Assembly: GCF_003719305.1 (NCBI RefSeq)
Contig: NZ_RARC01000001.1
Span: forward strand, 310,001-374,000
Length of the DNA stretch: 64,000 nucleotides
From: Mycolicibacterium stellerae
GTDB taxonomy: Bacteria; Actinomycetota; Actinomycetes; Mycobacteriales; Mycobacteriaceae
Direction: 5' to 3'
Numbering within the stretch: position 1 is the stretch's first letter; each line of letters opens with the position of its first letter. The notes beneath the pieces were generated by a model, which was given only the letters and a program-made list of their open reading frames with translations, did no database searches and was not told where the DNA came from. A program made the position numbers and the translations under genes. Shown one piece after another: positions 17,808-25,612 of this stretch.

Positions 17808-17838
17808 ACTTTTCTATTCGATCACCCGGATAGAAAGT
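17808..17838. promoter_or_regulatory. inverted repeat before mntH (possible metalloregulator site)
   Basis: ACTTTTCTAT at 17808-17817 and ATAGAAAGT at 17830-17838 form an inverted repeat (one bulged T) around a 12-base centre, ending ten bases before the mntH start. Its position would suit an MntR/DtxR-type operator or a 5' UTR hairpin. No known consensus was matched with certainty. Confidence 0.35.
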
Positions 17839-17847
17839 GGGGGCGAG

Positions 17848-19074
17848 TTGCTGCGCGACACCGAGACGCGGATGCGTCCCAGCTGGTTTCTGCTCGGCCC
17901 GGCATTCGTCGCGGCGATCGCCTACGTCGACCCCGGCAATGTCGCAGCCAACATCAGCGCAGGCGCGCAGTACGGCTTCCTGTTGGTATGGGTCATCTTC
18001 CTGGCCAACGCCATGGCCGGACTCGTGCAGTACCTGTCGGCCAAGCTCGGACTGGTCAGCGGGCGCACCCTGCCCGAAGCCGTCGCCGACCACACCCGCA
18101 CCCCGACCCGCATCGGCTACTGGCTGCAGGCCGAGCTGGTCGCCATGGCCACCGATCTCGCCGAGGTCGTCGGCGGCGCCATCGCGCTGCACCTCCTGTT
18201 CGACCTGCCGCTGCTGGTCGGCGGCGTCATCACCGGCGTGGTGTCGCTGCTGCTGCTTGCCGTGCAGAACCGCCGCGGCCAACGAACGTTCGAGCGGGTG
18301 ATCAGCGGCCTGCTGCTGATCATCGCGATCGGATTCCTCACCAGCGTCTTTGTCGAACCGCCACCGCTCGGCGCAGCCGCCGAAGGGCTGGTGCCGCGCT
18401 TCGAAGGCCCCGAAAGCGTCCTGCTTGCCACCGCGATGCTCGGCGCGACGGTGATGCCGCACGCCGTCTACCTGCATTCGGGCCTGGCTCGAGACCGGCA
18501 CGGCCACCCCGAACCGGGTCCCCGACGCAGCTGGCTGCTGCGGGTAACCCGCGTCGACGTCGGTCTTGCGATGCTGGTGGCCGGCGCGGTGAACCTGTCG
18601 ATGGTGCTCATCGCCGCCACCAACCTGCAGGGCCGCGACAACACGGACTCCATCGAAGGTGCGCACGCGGCCGTGCGCGACACCCTCGGCCCGACCGTCG
18701 CGCTGTTCTTCGCCATCGGACTGCTCGCCTCCGGCCTGGCGTCGACATCGGTCGGCGCATACGCCGGGGCGATGATCATGGCTGGCCTGCTGCACCGCAC
18801 CTACCCGCTGCTGGTGCGTCGCCTGGTCACCCTGGTTCCCGCCCTGGTGATCCTGGCCATCGGCATCGACCCCAGCCGCGCGCTGGTGATCTCGCAGGTC
18901 GTGCTTTCGTTCGGGATACCGTTCGCGCTTGTCCCGCTGGTGCGGCTGACCAGCAATCGCGCGGTGATGGGCGATGACACCAACCATCGAGTGACCACCG
19001 CACTCGGCTGGACGGTCGCCGCGTTGATCATCGCGCTCAACGTCGTGCTGATCTATCTGACGGTCCGTCGTTAA
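17848..19074 (+). CDS. mntH: Nramp-type divalent metal (Mn2+) transporter MntH
   Basis: A 408-residue proton-coupled metal importer with about eleven membrane helices. The two metal-binding motifs of the family are present: DPGNVAANISAGAQYG in helix 1 and MPHAVYLHSG in helix 6. Manganese is the usual substrate of bacterial members, with iron as a secondary one. TTG 17848 is used as the start; ATG 17872 (MRPSWFLLGPAF) is also plausible. The orthologue is Rv0924c, whose neighbours (SDR and DHDPR-like genes) are conserved here upstream. Confidence 0.93.
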   Translation: MLRDTETRMRPSWFLLGPAFVAAIAYVDPGNVAANISAGAQYGFLLVWVIFLANAMAGLVQYLSAKLGLVSGRTLPEAVADHTRTPTRIGYWLQAELVAMATDLAEVVGGAIALHLLFDLPLLVGGVITGVVSLLLLAVQNRRGQRTFERVISGLLLIIAIGFLTSVFVEPPPLGAAAEGLVPRFEGPESVLLATAMLGATVMPHAVYLHSGLARDRHGHPEPGPRRSWLLRVTRVDVGLAMLVAGAVNLSMVLIAATNLQGRDNTDSIEGAHAAVRDTLGPTVALFFAIGLLASGLASTSVGAYAGAMIMAGLLHRTYPLLVRRLVTLVPALVILAIGIDPSRALVISQVVLSFGIPFALVPLVRLTSNRAVMGDDTNHRVTTALGWTVAALIIALNVVLIYLTVRR

Positions 19075-19084
19075 ACTGGACTGA

Positions 19085-20146
19085 ATGCTTGCTAGCAGCC
19101 ACAGCTACTTCGCGTACGGGTCGAACCTGTGCGTGCAGCAGATGGCGCGGCGCTGTCCCGGCGCCACGAATCCCCGTCGGGCGACGCTGGCCGACCACGA
19201 CTGGCTGATCAACGAGCGCGGTGTGGCCACCGTCGAGCCGTTCCACGGATCGCAGGTGCACGGCGTGCTGTGGCAGGTCGACGACCATGACCTTGCCACG
19301 CTGGACAGTGCCGAAGGCGTTCCGGTGCGGTATCGGCGCGACCGCCTCACCGTCGACACCGACGCGGGCCCAGCGGAGGCGTGGGTGTACATCGACCATC
19401 GCGTCGACCCCGGACCGCCGCGGCCGGGCTATCTGGAGCGCATCATCGACGGCGCGCTGCACCACGGGCTGCCCCATCGCTGGATCGAGTTCCTCCGCCG
19501 CTGGGATCCGTCGGAGTGGCCGGTACCCAAGGACAGCTCCAAAGCCGGGGCACCGCAAACTCTTTCAGAGTTGCTTGCCGATCCGGGCGTGGTCGAGGAA
19601 TGCAGACTTCGGTCCCGATTCGGCTTCATGGCGATCCACGGCGGCGGACTGGAACAGATGACCGACGTCATCGCCGAACGGGCCGCGGACGCGGCTGGCG
19701 CATCGGTGTACCTGCTGCGTCATCCGCAGAACTATGCGCACCACCTGCCGTCGGCGCGCTATCGGGCCCAGGAGTCCGACCGGCTCGCGGAGTTCCTCGA
19801 CCACGTCGACGTCGCGATCTCACTCCACGGCTACGGCCGGCTGGGCCGCAGTACCCAGCTGCTCGCGGGCGGCTGCAACCGGGCACTCGCCGCACACCTG
19901 GCCCGGCACATCACCGTACCCGGCTACCACGTCGTCACCGATCTGGACGCGATCCCCCGCGAGCTGCGCGGGATGCATCCGGACAACCCGGTCAACCGGG
20001 TCCGCGACGGCGGCGCCCAGCTGGAACTAACGCCGCGGCTGCGTGGCATCAGCCCGCGAAGCGCGCCCGCCGACGCCGACGGGTTGTCCCCGCCTACATC
20101 CGCCCTGATCCAGGGGCTGGTCGCGGCCGCTCACAGCTGGAAGTAG
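19085..20146 (+). CDS. fusion: gamma-glutamylcyclotransferase domain + poly-gamma-glutamate hydrolase domain
   Basis: A 353-residue cytoplasmic protein with two enzymatic domains. Residues 1-140 are a gamma-glutamylcyclotransferase (AIG2/GGCT fold): YFAYGSNL at 8-15, then AEGVPVRYRR with the likely catalytic Glu77. Residues ~165-325 match the zinc-dependent poly-gamma-glutamate hydrolase family (YjqB/PghP, DUF867): AIHGGGLE (H185, E190), LRHPQN, SLHGYG (H248) and GGAQLELTPR. Both domains act on gamma-glutamyl bonds: one cleaves gamma-linked polymers, the other releases 5-oxoproline. Likely targets in a mycobacterium are the gamma-glutamyl tails of F420 or folate, but this is inference. No signal peptide is seen. 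Confidence 0.85.
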   Translation: MLASSHSYFAYGSNLCVQQMARRCPGATNPRRATLADHDWLINERGVATVEPFHGSQVHGVLWQVDDHDLATLDSAEGVPVRYRRDRLTVDTDAGPAEAWVYIDHRVDPGPPRPGYLERIIDGALHHGLPHRWIEFLRRWDPSEWPVPKDSSKAGAPQTLSELLADPGVVEECRLRSRFGFMAIHGGGLEQMTDVIAERAADAAGASVYLLRHPQNYAHHLPSARYRAQESDRLAEFLDHVDVAISLHGYGRLGRSTQLLAGGCNRALAAHLARHITVPGYHVVTDLDAIPRELRGMHPDNPVNRVRDGGAQLELTPRLRGISPRSAPADADGLSPPTSALIQGLVAAAHSWK

Positions 20147-20160
20147 CTCTCCACCCCCGT

Positions 20161-20182
20161 CGCCCAAACCGATATTTGGGCG
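20161..20182 (+). terminator. hairpin after the gamma-glutamyl fusion gene
   Basis: CGCCCAAA (20161-20168) and TTTGGGCG (20175-20182) form a perfect 8-bp stem with a 6-base loop. It starts 14 bases after the stop codon of the fusion gene. There is no U-tract, as is common in mycobacteria. Confidence 0.55.
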
Positions 20183-20225
20183 TCAGTCGGCGATCCGGCG
20201 CGCCGGTCGCTCCGAATACTCCGAT

Positions 20226-21533
20226 GTGGAACGAAATGAGCCAAACGGGCGCTCCATCGCCGTCATCGGTAGCGGAGTCGCAGGGCTGACGGCGGCATAC
20301 CTGCTGTCGGCCCGCGACCGGGTCACGCTGTTCGAGGCTGACAGCCGAATCGGTGGACACGCCCACACCCATTACCTGGACCGCGGTGACGGCAACGTGG
20401 TCGGGATCGACACCGCATTCCTGGTGCACAACGACCGCACCTATCCCACGCTGTGCCGGCTGTTCGACGACCTCGGGGTCGCCACCCAGCAGACCGACAT
20501 GTCGATGTCGGTGCGCGACGACGGCAGCGGGCTGGAATACGCGGGCGCGAGGGGCATCGGAGGCCTGTTTCCCTCCTGGTCGACGCTGACCCGCCCCCGC
20601 TATCTGGCGATGCTGGCCGAGGTCAGGCGATTCCACCGAGCCGCCACCCGGTTGCTCCGCGACGAGTCCGCCGACGACGGCGAAACCCTCGCGGCGTTTC
20701 TCGACCGCCACGGGTTCTCGCGATACTTCACGGACTACTTCATGACGCCACTGGTCGCCGCCGTCTGGTCGGCACGGCCGGGTGACGCGATGCGCTATCC
20801 GGCGCGCTACCTGTTCGTCTTCCTCGACCACCACGGAATGCTGTCGGTGTTCGGCTCGCCCACCTGGCGCACCGTCACCGGCGGCTCGGCGGTTTACGTC
20901 GAGGCGATCGCGATGCGCCTGGCCGAGGTCGTCGCAGGCCTTCCGGTGACGTCGGTGCAACGGGTGCCCGATGGGGTGGCGGTCGCCGTCGGCAGCGGTC
21001 GGCCGCGATTGTTCGACGCCGCCGTCGTCGCGACCCACCCGGCGCAGGCACTGCTGATGCTCGACGAGCCGACGACCGCCGAACGCATGGTGCTCGGTGC
21101 GATCCCATACACCACCAACCATGCCCAACTGCACACCGACGAATCTGTGCTGCCGCGACACCACCGGGCGCGGGCGTCGTGGAACTACCTGATGGCACCC
21201 GACCGCGACGACGTGCTGGTCACCTATGACGTGACGCGGCTGATGCGGCTGACGGGTCCGCGCCGGTTCCTGGTCACCCTCGGTGGCCGCGGCCGCGTCG
21301 ACCCCGCGACCGTGCTTGCCGAGATGATCTACGACCATCCGCTCTACACACCGGAATCCGTTGCCGCCCAAGGCCGTCTACCGGAATTGAACGACGACAA
21401 GATCGTCTACGCGGGCGCATACCACGGATGGGGATTCCACGAGGACGGCGCCGCGTCCGGGTTGCGGGCGGCGCAACGCCTCGGCGCGACGTGGCCAAGC
21501 GGACACCGGCGACGGGAGGTCGCGCCGTGTTGA
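20226..21533 (+). CDS. FAD-dependent amine-oxidase-like oxidoreductase of the ufaA1/sigK operon
   Basis: A 435-residue protein with an N-terminal dinucleotide-binding motif IAVIGSGVAGLTAAYLL and LFEADSRIGGHAHTH, typical of FAD-containing NAD(P)-binding amine oxidase/desaturase-like proteins. It begins with GTG 20226. It is first of six tightly packed genes in the order of M. tuberculosis Rv0449c-Rv0444c. Its linkage to the fatty-acid methyltransferase UfaA1 suggests a redox step on lipid acyl chains, such as reduction of a methylene intermediate. That reaction is not demonstrated by the sequence. Confidence 0.9.
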   Translation: MERNEPNGRSIAVIGSGVAGLTAAYLLSARDRVTLFEADSRIGGHAHTHYLDRGDGNVVGIDTAFLVHNDRTYPTLCRLFDDLGVATQQTDMSMSVRDDGSGLEYAGARGIGGLFPSWSTLTRPRYLAMLAEVRRFHRAATRLLRDESADDGETLAAFLDRHGFSRYFTDYFMTPLVAAVWSARPGDAMRYPARYLFVFLDHHGMLSVFGSPTWRTVTGGSAVYVEAIAMRLAEVVAGLPVTSVQRVPDGVAVAVGSGRPRLFDAAVVATHPAQALLMLDEPTTAERMVLGAIPYTTNHAQLHTDESVLPRHHRARASWNYLMAPDRDDVLVTYDVTRLMRLTGPRRFLVTLGGRGRVDPATVLAEMIYDHPLYTPESVAAQGRLPELNDDKIVYAGAYHGWGFHEDGAASGLRAAQRLGATWPSGHRRREVAPC

Positions 21534-22264
21534 CACCCGCGCTCTACCGCACCCGCATCACCCATCTGCGCCGCGCCCCGGTGCACCACTACTTCGAACA
21601 CCGAAGCTACAGCTGGTATGTCGACATCGACCGGCTGCCGGAGTTGCCGCGATGGCTGCGGCCATTCGCCCGGTTCGACGCCGCCGACCACCTGGACGGC
21701 ACGCCCGACGACACACTTCGCGAACGCGTCGACAACTTCCTCGCCGACCACGGCATCGACCTGCGCGGCGGCACCGTCACCGCTCTTCTGCAGGCGCGGG
21801 TGCTCGGCTATGTGTTCAACCCGCTGAGCCTGTTCTGGTGCCACGACGCCGACGGAGTGCTGCGCCACGTGGTCGCCGAAGTCCACAACACCTACGGCGG
21901 CAGGCACGCCTATCTGCTGCCCCCGGACGCAGGCCAGCCCGCGATGGTGATGAAGAAGCTCTACGTATCGCCGTTCAACGCGGTCGACGGCTACTACCTG
22001 GTGCGGGCGCCGCGACCGGATTCCGAACTGGACGTGACGATTTCGCTACACCGGGAGAACCAACCGGCGTTCATCGCCACGATGCGCGGCGAACGGCGGC
22101 CCGCAGGCATTCGCCAGATACTCGGGCTGCAGTTGACGGCGCCGCTGGCACCCCTGATGGGTTCATTAGGCATCCGCGTCCAGGGCATCACACTGTGGCT
22201 GCGCCGAGTTCCAGTCGTGCCACGGCCCGAGGTCGCCGAGAAGGAAAGGGTCGAGCAGCTGTGA
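21527..22264 (+). CDS. DUF1365 protein of the ufaA1/sigK operon
   Basis: A 245-residue protein of the DUF1365 family: LTPALYRTRITHLRRAP, then HHYFEHRSYSWYVDID, FNPLSLFWCHD and the EVHNTYGGRHAYLL segment. It begins at GTG 21527, which follows GGGAGG and overlaps the preceding gene. The family is nearly always encoded beside cyclopropane-fatty-acid synthase-type methyltransferases and FAD oxidoreductases, as here, and is linked to acyl-chain modification. Its precise activity is not known. The Rv0448c position is conserved. Confidence 0.88.
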   Translation: MLTPALYRTRITHLRRAPVHHYFEHRSYSWYVDIDRLPELPRWLRPFARFDAADHLDGTPDDTLRERVDNFLADHGIDLRGGTVTALLQARVLGYVFNPLSLFWCHDADGVLRHVVAEVHNTYGGRHAYLLPPDAGQPAMVMKKLYVSPFNAVDGYYLVRAPRPDSELDVTISLHRENQPAFIATMRGERRPAGIRQILGLQLTAPLAPLMGSLGIRVQGITLWLRRVPVVPRPEVAEKERVEQL

Positions 22265-23535
22265 CTGTCGATATCGCCCGGCTACCCGGTACCTCCATCA
22301 GCGCCGAGCGCTGGCCGGATGTCGCGCGGGTCCCGTCCGGTCCGGTCAGCATCGTCGCTGCACCGATCGCGGACCGCCTGTTCCGCAATGCCGCCGCCCG
22401 GTTGCCGCTGCGGATGGTCTATCCCGACGGCTCGGTGGTCGGCGCCGCCGACCCGACCCTGCCGACGATGGTGATCCACCGGCCCGACAGGCTGGCGCGG
22501 CGCATCGGCCGCTACGGGCTGATCGGATTCGGCGAGTCGTACATGGCAGGCGAGTGGAGCAGCGACGACCTTGCCGGCGTGCTCACCGAGTTCGCCGGCT
22601 CGGTCGGGGATCTGATCCCACGCTCACTGCAGCGCCTGCGGCCAATCGCCGTTGTCCGCCAACCGCGTTCGCAGCTCAACAGCCGGGAGCAGGCTCGACA
22701 GAACATCTCAGAACACTACGATCTGTCGAATGATCTCTTCGGCGAGTTCCTCGACGAGACGATGACCTACTCCAGCGCGGTGTTCGACACGCTGCCCGCC
22801 ACGCGAGCACAGTTGGCCGACGCCCAACGGCACAAGATCGACCGTCTGCTCGACTCCGCGAAGGTCGGGCCAGGTAGCCGCGTGCTCGAGATCGGCACGG
22901 GCTGGGGTGAATTGTGCATCCGCGCCGCATCGCGCGGCGCCACGGTGCGGTCGGTGACGCTGTCGGCCGAGCAGCAGCAGTTGGCAAGGCAGCGCGTCGC
23001 CGCCCAGGGCCTCTCGGATCGCGTGGACATCGAACTGCTCGACTACCGCGATATCGACGGCTGCTACGACGCCGTCGTTTCGGTGGAGATGATCGAGGCG
23101 GTCGGATACCGCTTCTGGCCCAAGTACTTCCAGACCCTCGACCGGCTGGTATCGCCGGGCGGACGCGTGGCGATCCAGGCCATCACGATGCCCAACAGCC
23201 GAATGCTGGCATCGCGCAACACGTATACCTGGATCCAGAAGTACATCTTCCCCGGCGGCCTTTTGCCGTCGGTGGAAGCGATCATCGGCGTCACCGAGGC
23301 GCACACGCGGCTGCGGACGGTGGAGATGACATCCATCGGTCCGCATTACGCGGAGACGCTGCGGCTGTGGCGGGAACGCTTCATCGAGCGCTGGGACGCG
23401 GCGTCTGCCTTGGGATTCGATGACGTGTTCCAACGCATGTGGGAGCTGTACCTGGCTTACTCCGAAGCCGGCTTCCGGTCGGGTTATCTCGATGTCTTCC
23501 AGTGGACTTTCGCCCCGGCAGGAGGCTCCCGATGA
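22261..23535 (+). CDS. ufaA1: cyclopropane-fatty-acyl-phospholipid synthase family methyltransferase UfaA1
   Basis: A 424-residue S-adenosylmethionine-dependent enzyme. The N-terminal ~130 residues are a lipid-binding cap. The methyltransferase domain starts with YDLSNDLFGEFLDETMTYSSAVF and has the SAM-binding motif VLEIGTGWGELCIRAASRG. The bicarbonate/active-site region SVEMIEAVGYRFWPKYF follows. It transfers a methyl or methylene group to the double bond of oleoyl chains; the M. tuberculosis orthologue Rv0447c was proposed to act in tuberculostearic-acid formation. GTG 22261 overlaps the DUF1365 stop by four bases. Confidence 0.93.
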   Translation: MTVDIARLPGTSISAERWPDVARVPSGPVSIVAAPIADRLFRNAAARLPLRMVYPDGSVVGAADPTLPTMVIHRPDRLARRIGRYGLIGFGESYMAGEWSSDDLAGVLTEFAGSVGDLIPRSLQRLRPIAVVRQPRSQLNSREQARQNISEHYDLSNDLFGEFLDETMTYSSAVFDTLPATRAQLADAQRHKIDRLLDSAKVGPGSRVLEIGTGWGELCIRAASRGATVRSVTLSAEQQQLARQRVAAQGLSDRVDIELLDYRDIDGCYDAVVSVEMIEAVGYRFWPKYFQTLDRLVSPGGRVAIQAITMPNSRMLASRNTYTWIQKYIFPGGLLPSVEAIIGVTEAHTRLRTVEMTSIGPHYAETLRLWRERFIERWDAASALGFDDVFQRMWELYLAYSEAGFRSGYLDVFQWTFAPAGGSR

Positions 23536-24317
23536 ACTTCGTCCTTGTCACCGCGGCGTCGATCGCCGTGTTGATAGTCATGCACGGCATAACCTTTGCC
23601 GTCGGCCGAAGCATCGGCCGCTACAACGTCGTCGACGTCACATGGGGTCTGGGTTTCGTCGGCGTCGGCGCCGTCGCCGCGGTCTTGGGCTCCGGCGATC
23701 CCTTCCGCCGCATTCTGTTGTTCGTGCTGGTGGCGGTGTGGGGGCTGCGGCTGGCCTGGCACATGATCCAGAAGTCGGCGGGCAGGGGCGAAGACCCACG
23801 GTATGAGGCCATGATGCGCGGCGACTTCTCCGCAGGCAGGGTGCTGCGGAAGATCTTCGGAATCCAGGCCGCCGCAACGTGGTTCGTCTCTCTGCCGCTG
23901 CAGGTTTCGGCCGTTCTGGGGCCGACGCCCACCGCGCTGCTCCCGGCTTTCATTGCCGGCGTGGTTCTTTGGGCAGTCGGCGTGTTCTTCGAGGCGGTCG
24001 GCGATCACCAGTTGCGTCGGTTCAAAGCCGATCCCGCCAACAAGGGTACGGTGATGGACCGTGGCCTGTGGGCATGGACCCGCCATCCGAACTACTTCGG
24101 TGACGCGTGCGTATGGTGGGGACTGTGGCTGGCCTCCGTCGCGGGGTGGATTTCCCTGCTGACGGTGCTGTCACCGGTGCTGATGACATACTTCCTGGTC
24201 TACGCCACGGGCGCACGCCTGCTGGAGAAACATATGATGGACCGTCCCGGATTCCGTGAATACTCTTCTCGTACTTCGTTTTTCATTCCGAGACCGCCCA
24301 GATCGCGAATACCGTGA
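23532..24317 (+). CDS. DUF1295 membrane protein (steroid 5-alpha-reductase/ICMT-like)
   Basis: A 261-residue protein with about six hydrophobic helices. The C-terminal signature RGLWAWTRHPNYFGDACVWWGLWLAS is characteristic of the DUF1295/isoprenylcysteine methyltransferase-like group. It resembles NADPH-using steroid reductases, so a reductive role on lipids is possible. It begins at ATG 23532, four bases inside ufaA1, after GGAGG. It corresponds to Rv0446c in the conserved operon. Confidence 0.9.
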   Translation: MNFVLVTAASIAVLIVMHGITFAVGRSIGRYNVVDVTWGLGFVGVGAVAAVLGSGDPFRRILLFVLVAVWGLRLAWHMIQKSAGRGEDPRYEAMMRGDFSAGRVLRKIFGIQAAATWFVSLPLQVSAVLGPTPTALLPAFIAGVVLWAVGVFFEAVGDHQLRRFKADPANKGTVMDRGLWAWTRHPNYFGDACVWWGLWLASVAGWISLLTVLSPVLMTYFLVYATGARLLEKHMMDRPGFREYSSRTSFFIPRPPRSRIP

Positions 24318-24895
24318 CGATCATGGCGGGGGTGGCTAGGCTACCGCTCGTGACCACCGACCTCTCCGCGTTGCTGCATCAGGTGGCCCAGCGGGATGTC
24401 GATGCGTTCGCCGCCTTCTACGACCTCACCCGGGCCCGGGTGTTCGGCATGGTAAGCCGCGTGCTGCGCGATCCCGGGTACAGCGAGGAGACAACGCAGG
24501 ACGTCTACCTGCAGGTATGGCGGTCGGCGGCCGATTACGACGCGACCGTGGGCTCACCGCTGGCATGGCTGCTCACCTTGGCGCACCGGCGCGCGGTGGA
24601 CCGGGTGCGCTCCGAGCAGGCGGCCAGCCAGCGCGAGTCCCGCTACGGGGCGGCCAACGTCGACCCGCCTGCCGACCACGTCGCCGATGCGGTCATCCTT
24701 CGCGACGAACGCCAACAGGTCACCAACTGCCTGGACTCGCTGACCGACGTACAGCGGGAATGCATCCAGCTGGCCTACTACGACGGGCTGACCTACGTCC
24801 AGGTCTCGGAGCGGCTGACAGCCAATCTCGCGACCATCAAGTCGCGGATGCGCGACGCCATCCGCGGACTGCGCAAGTGTCTGGGGCTCCCATGA
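24314..24895 (+). CDS. sigK: ECF RNA polymerase sigma factor SigK
   Basis: A ~193-residue extracytoplasmic-function sigma factor. Region 2 contains DVDAFAAFYDLTRARVFGMVSRVLRD and SEETTQDVYLQVWRSA. Region 4 contains LTDVQRECIQLAYYDGLTYVQVSERLTANLATIKSRMRDAIRGLRKCL. The stretch HRRAVDRVRSEQAASQRES followed by RYGAANVDPPAD strongly resembles M. tuberculosis SigK (Rv0445c). GTG 24314 overlaps the DUF1295 stop; ATG 24323 is another possible start, and an even shorter N-terminus would match Rv0445c. It is kept inactive by RskA encoded next. Confidence 0.95.
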   Translation: MTIMAGVARLPLVTTDLSALLHQVAQRDVDAFAAFYDLTRARVFGMVSRVLRDPGYSEETTQDVYLQVWRSAADYDATVGSPLAWLLTLAHRRAVDRVRSEQAASQRESRYGAANVDPPADHVADAVILRDERQQVTNCLDSLTDVQRECIQLAYYDGLTYVQVSERLTANLATIKSRMRDAIRGLRKCLGLP

Positions 24896-25608
24896 CTGAT
24901 CCAACGACTCCCGATCTGATCGCCCTGGCGACGCCGTACGCACTGCATGCGACGACCGATTCCGAACGCGCCGAGATCGAGCGGCAGCTTGCCGATGCCC
25001 CACCCGAGGTGGCGGAGGCATTCCTTGCAGAGGTGCGTGCCGTGCACGAGACGATGGCCTTCATCTCGGCAGCGACGGCGGTCGAGCCGCCACCCACGAT
25101 GCGCGACCGGCTGCTGGCAACCGTCGCCCAAGATCCGGTGCGCCAGCTGCCGACGAAGCGCATGAACCGCTGGGGTACAACGGTTTTGGCGGCAGCAGCG
25201 GTGCTCGCAGTCGGGCTCGCGGCACTCGGCGTCGGATACGCGATGCGGCCCGCCCCCACGGCGTCGACCGCGGAGCAGATCTTCGCGGCGCCCGATGTGC
25301 GAACCGTGTCGGGAGACATTCCCGGCGGCGGAAAGGCGACGCTGGTGTTCTCCCACGAGAAGGACGCGGGCGTGCTGGTGATGAACAACGTCCCGCCGCC
25401 GAAGGCGGGCACCGTCTACCAGATGTGGTTGGTCGGCGACAAAGGTCCGCACTCGGCAGGGACGATGGACGCCAAGGCCGTCGCCCCGTCGACCACCGCC
25501 GTGTTGCCGGATCTCGGCGATTCGCAGACGCTGGCATTCACGGTCGAGCCCGGCGGGGGGTCGGCGATGCCGACCAGTCCCGCGTTCGCCGAACTGCCCC
25601 TGGCCTGA
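24892..25608 (+). CDS. rskA: anti-sigma-K factor RskA
   Basis: A 238-residue single-pass membrane anti-sigma factor. The N-terminal cytoplasmic part (about 1-85, PDLIALATPYALHATTDSERAEIERQL) binds SigK. One membrane helix lies near 93-115 (TTVLAAAAVLAVGLAALGVGYAM). The extracytoplasmic C-terminal domain (PGGGKATLVFSHEKDAGVLV, YQMWLVGD, LAFTVEPGGGSAMPT) is typical of RskA. It starts four bases inside sigK. Regulated proteolysis of RskA releases SigK, which in M. tuberculosis activates this same operon. Confidence 0.94.
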   Translation: MTDPTTPDLIALATPYALHATTDSERAEIERQLADAPPEVAEAFLAEVRAVHETMAFISAATAVEPPPTMRDRLLATVAQDPVRQLPTKRMNRWGTTVLAAAAVLAVGLAALGVGYAMRPAPTASTAEQIFAAPDVRTVSGDIPGGGKATLVFSHEKDAGVLVMNNVPPPKAGTVYQMWLVGDKGPHSAGTMDAKAVAPSTTAVLPDLGDSQTLAFTVEPGGGSAMPTSPAFAELPLA

Positions 25609-25612
25609 CGCG

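Noticed and set aside
17800..18987. Minus-strand frame of 395 codons opposite mntH
   Set aside because: Composition (Gln/Arg/His/Gly-rich, no hydrophobic core) is that of an antisense shadow. The plus strand carries full Nramp motifs.
20147..20225. SigK promoter before the ufaA1/sigK operon
   Set aside because: No convincing match to a SigK -35/-10 pair could be placed with correct spacing by eye, so it is not claimed.
20094..21371. Minus-strand frame of 425 codons opposite the FAD oxidoreductase
   Set aside because: No recognisable motif; the plus-strand gene is conserved and part of a tight operon.
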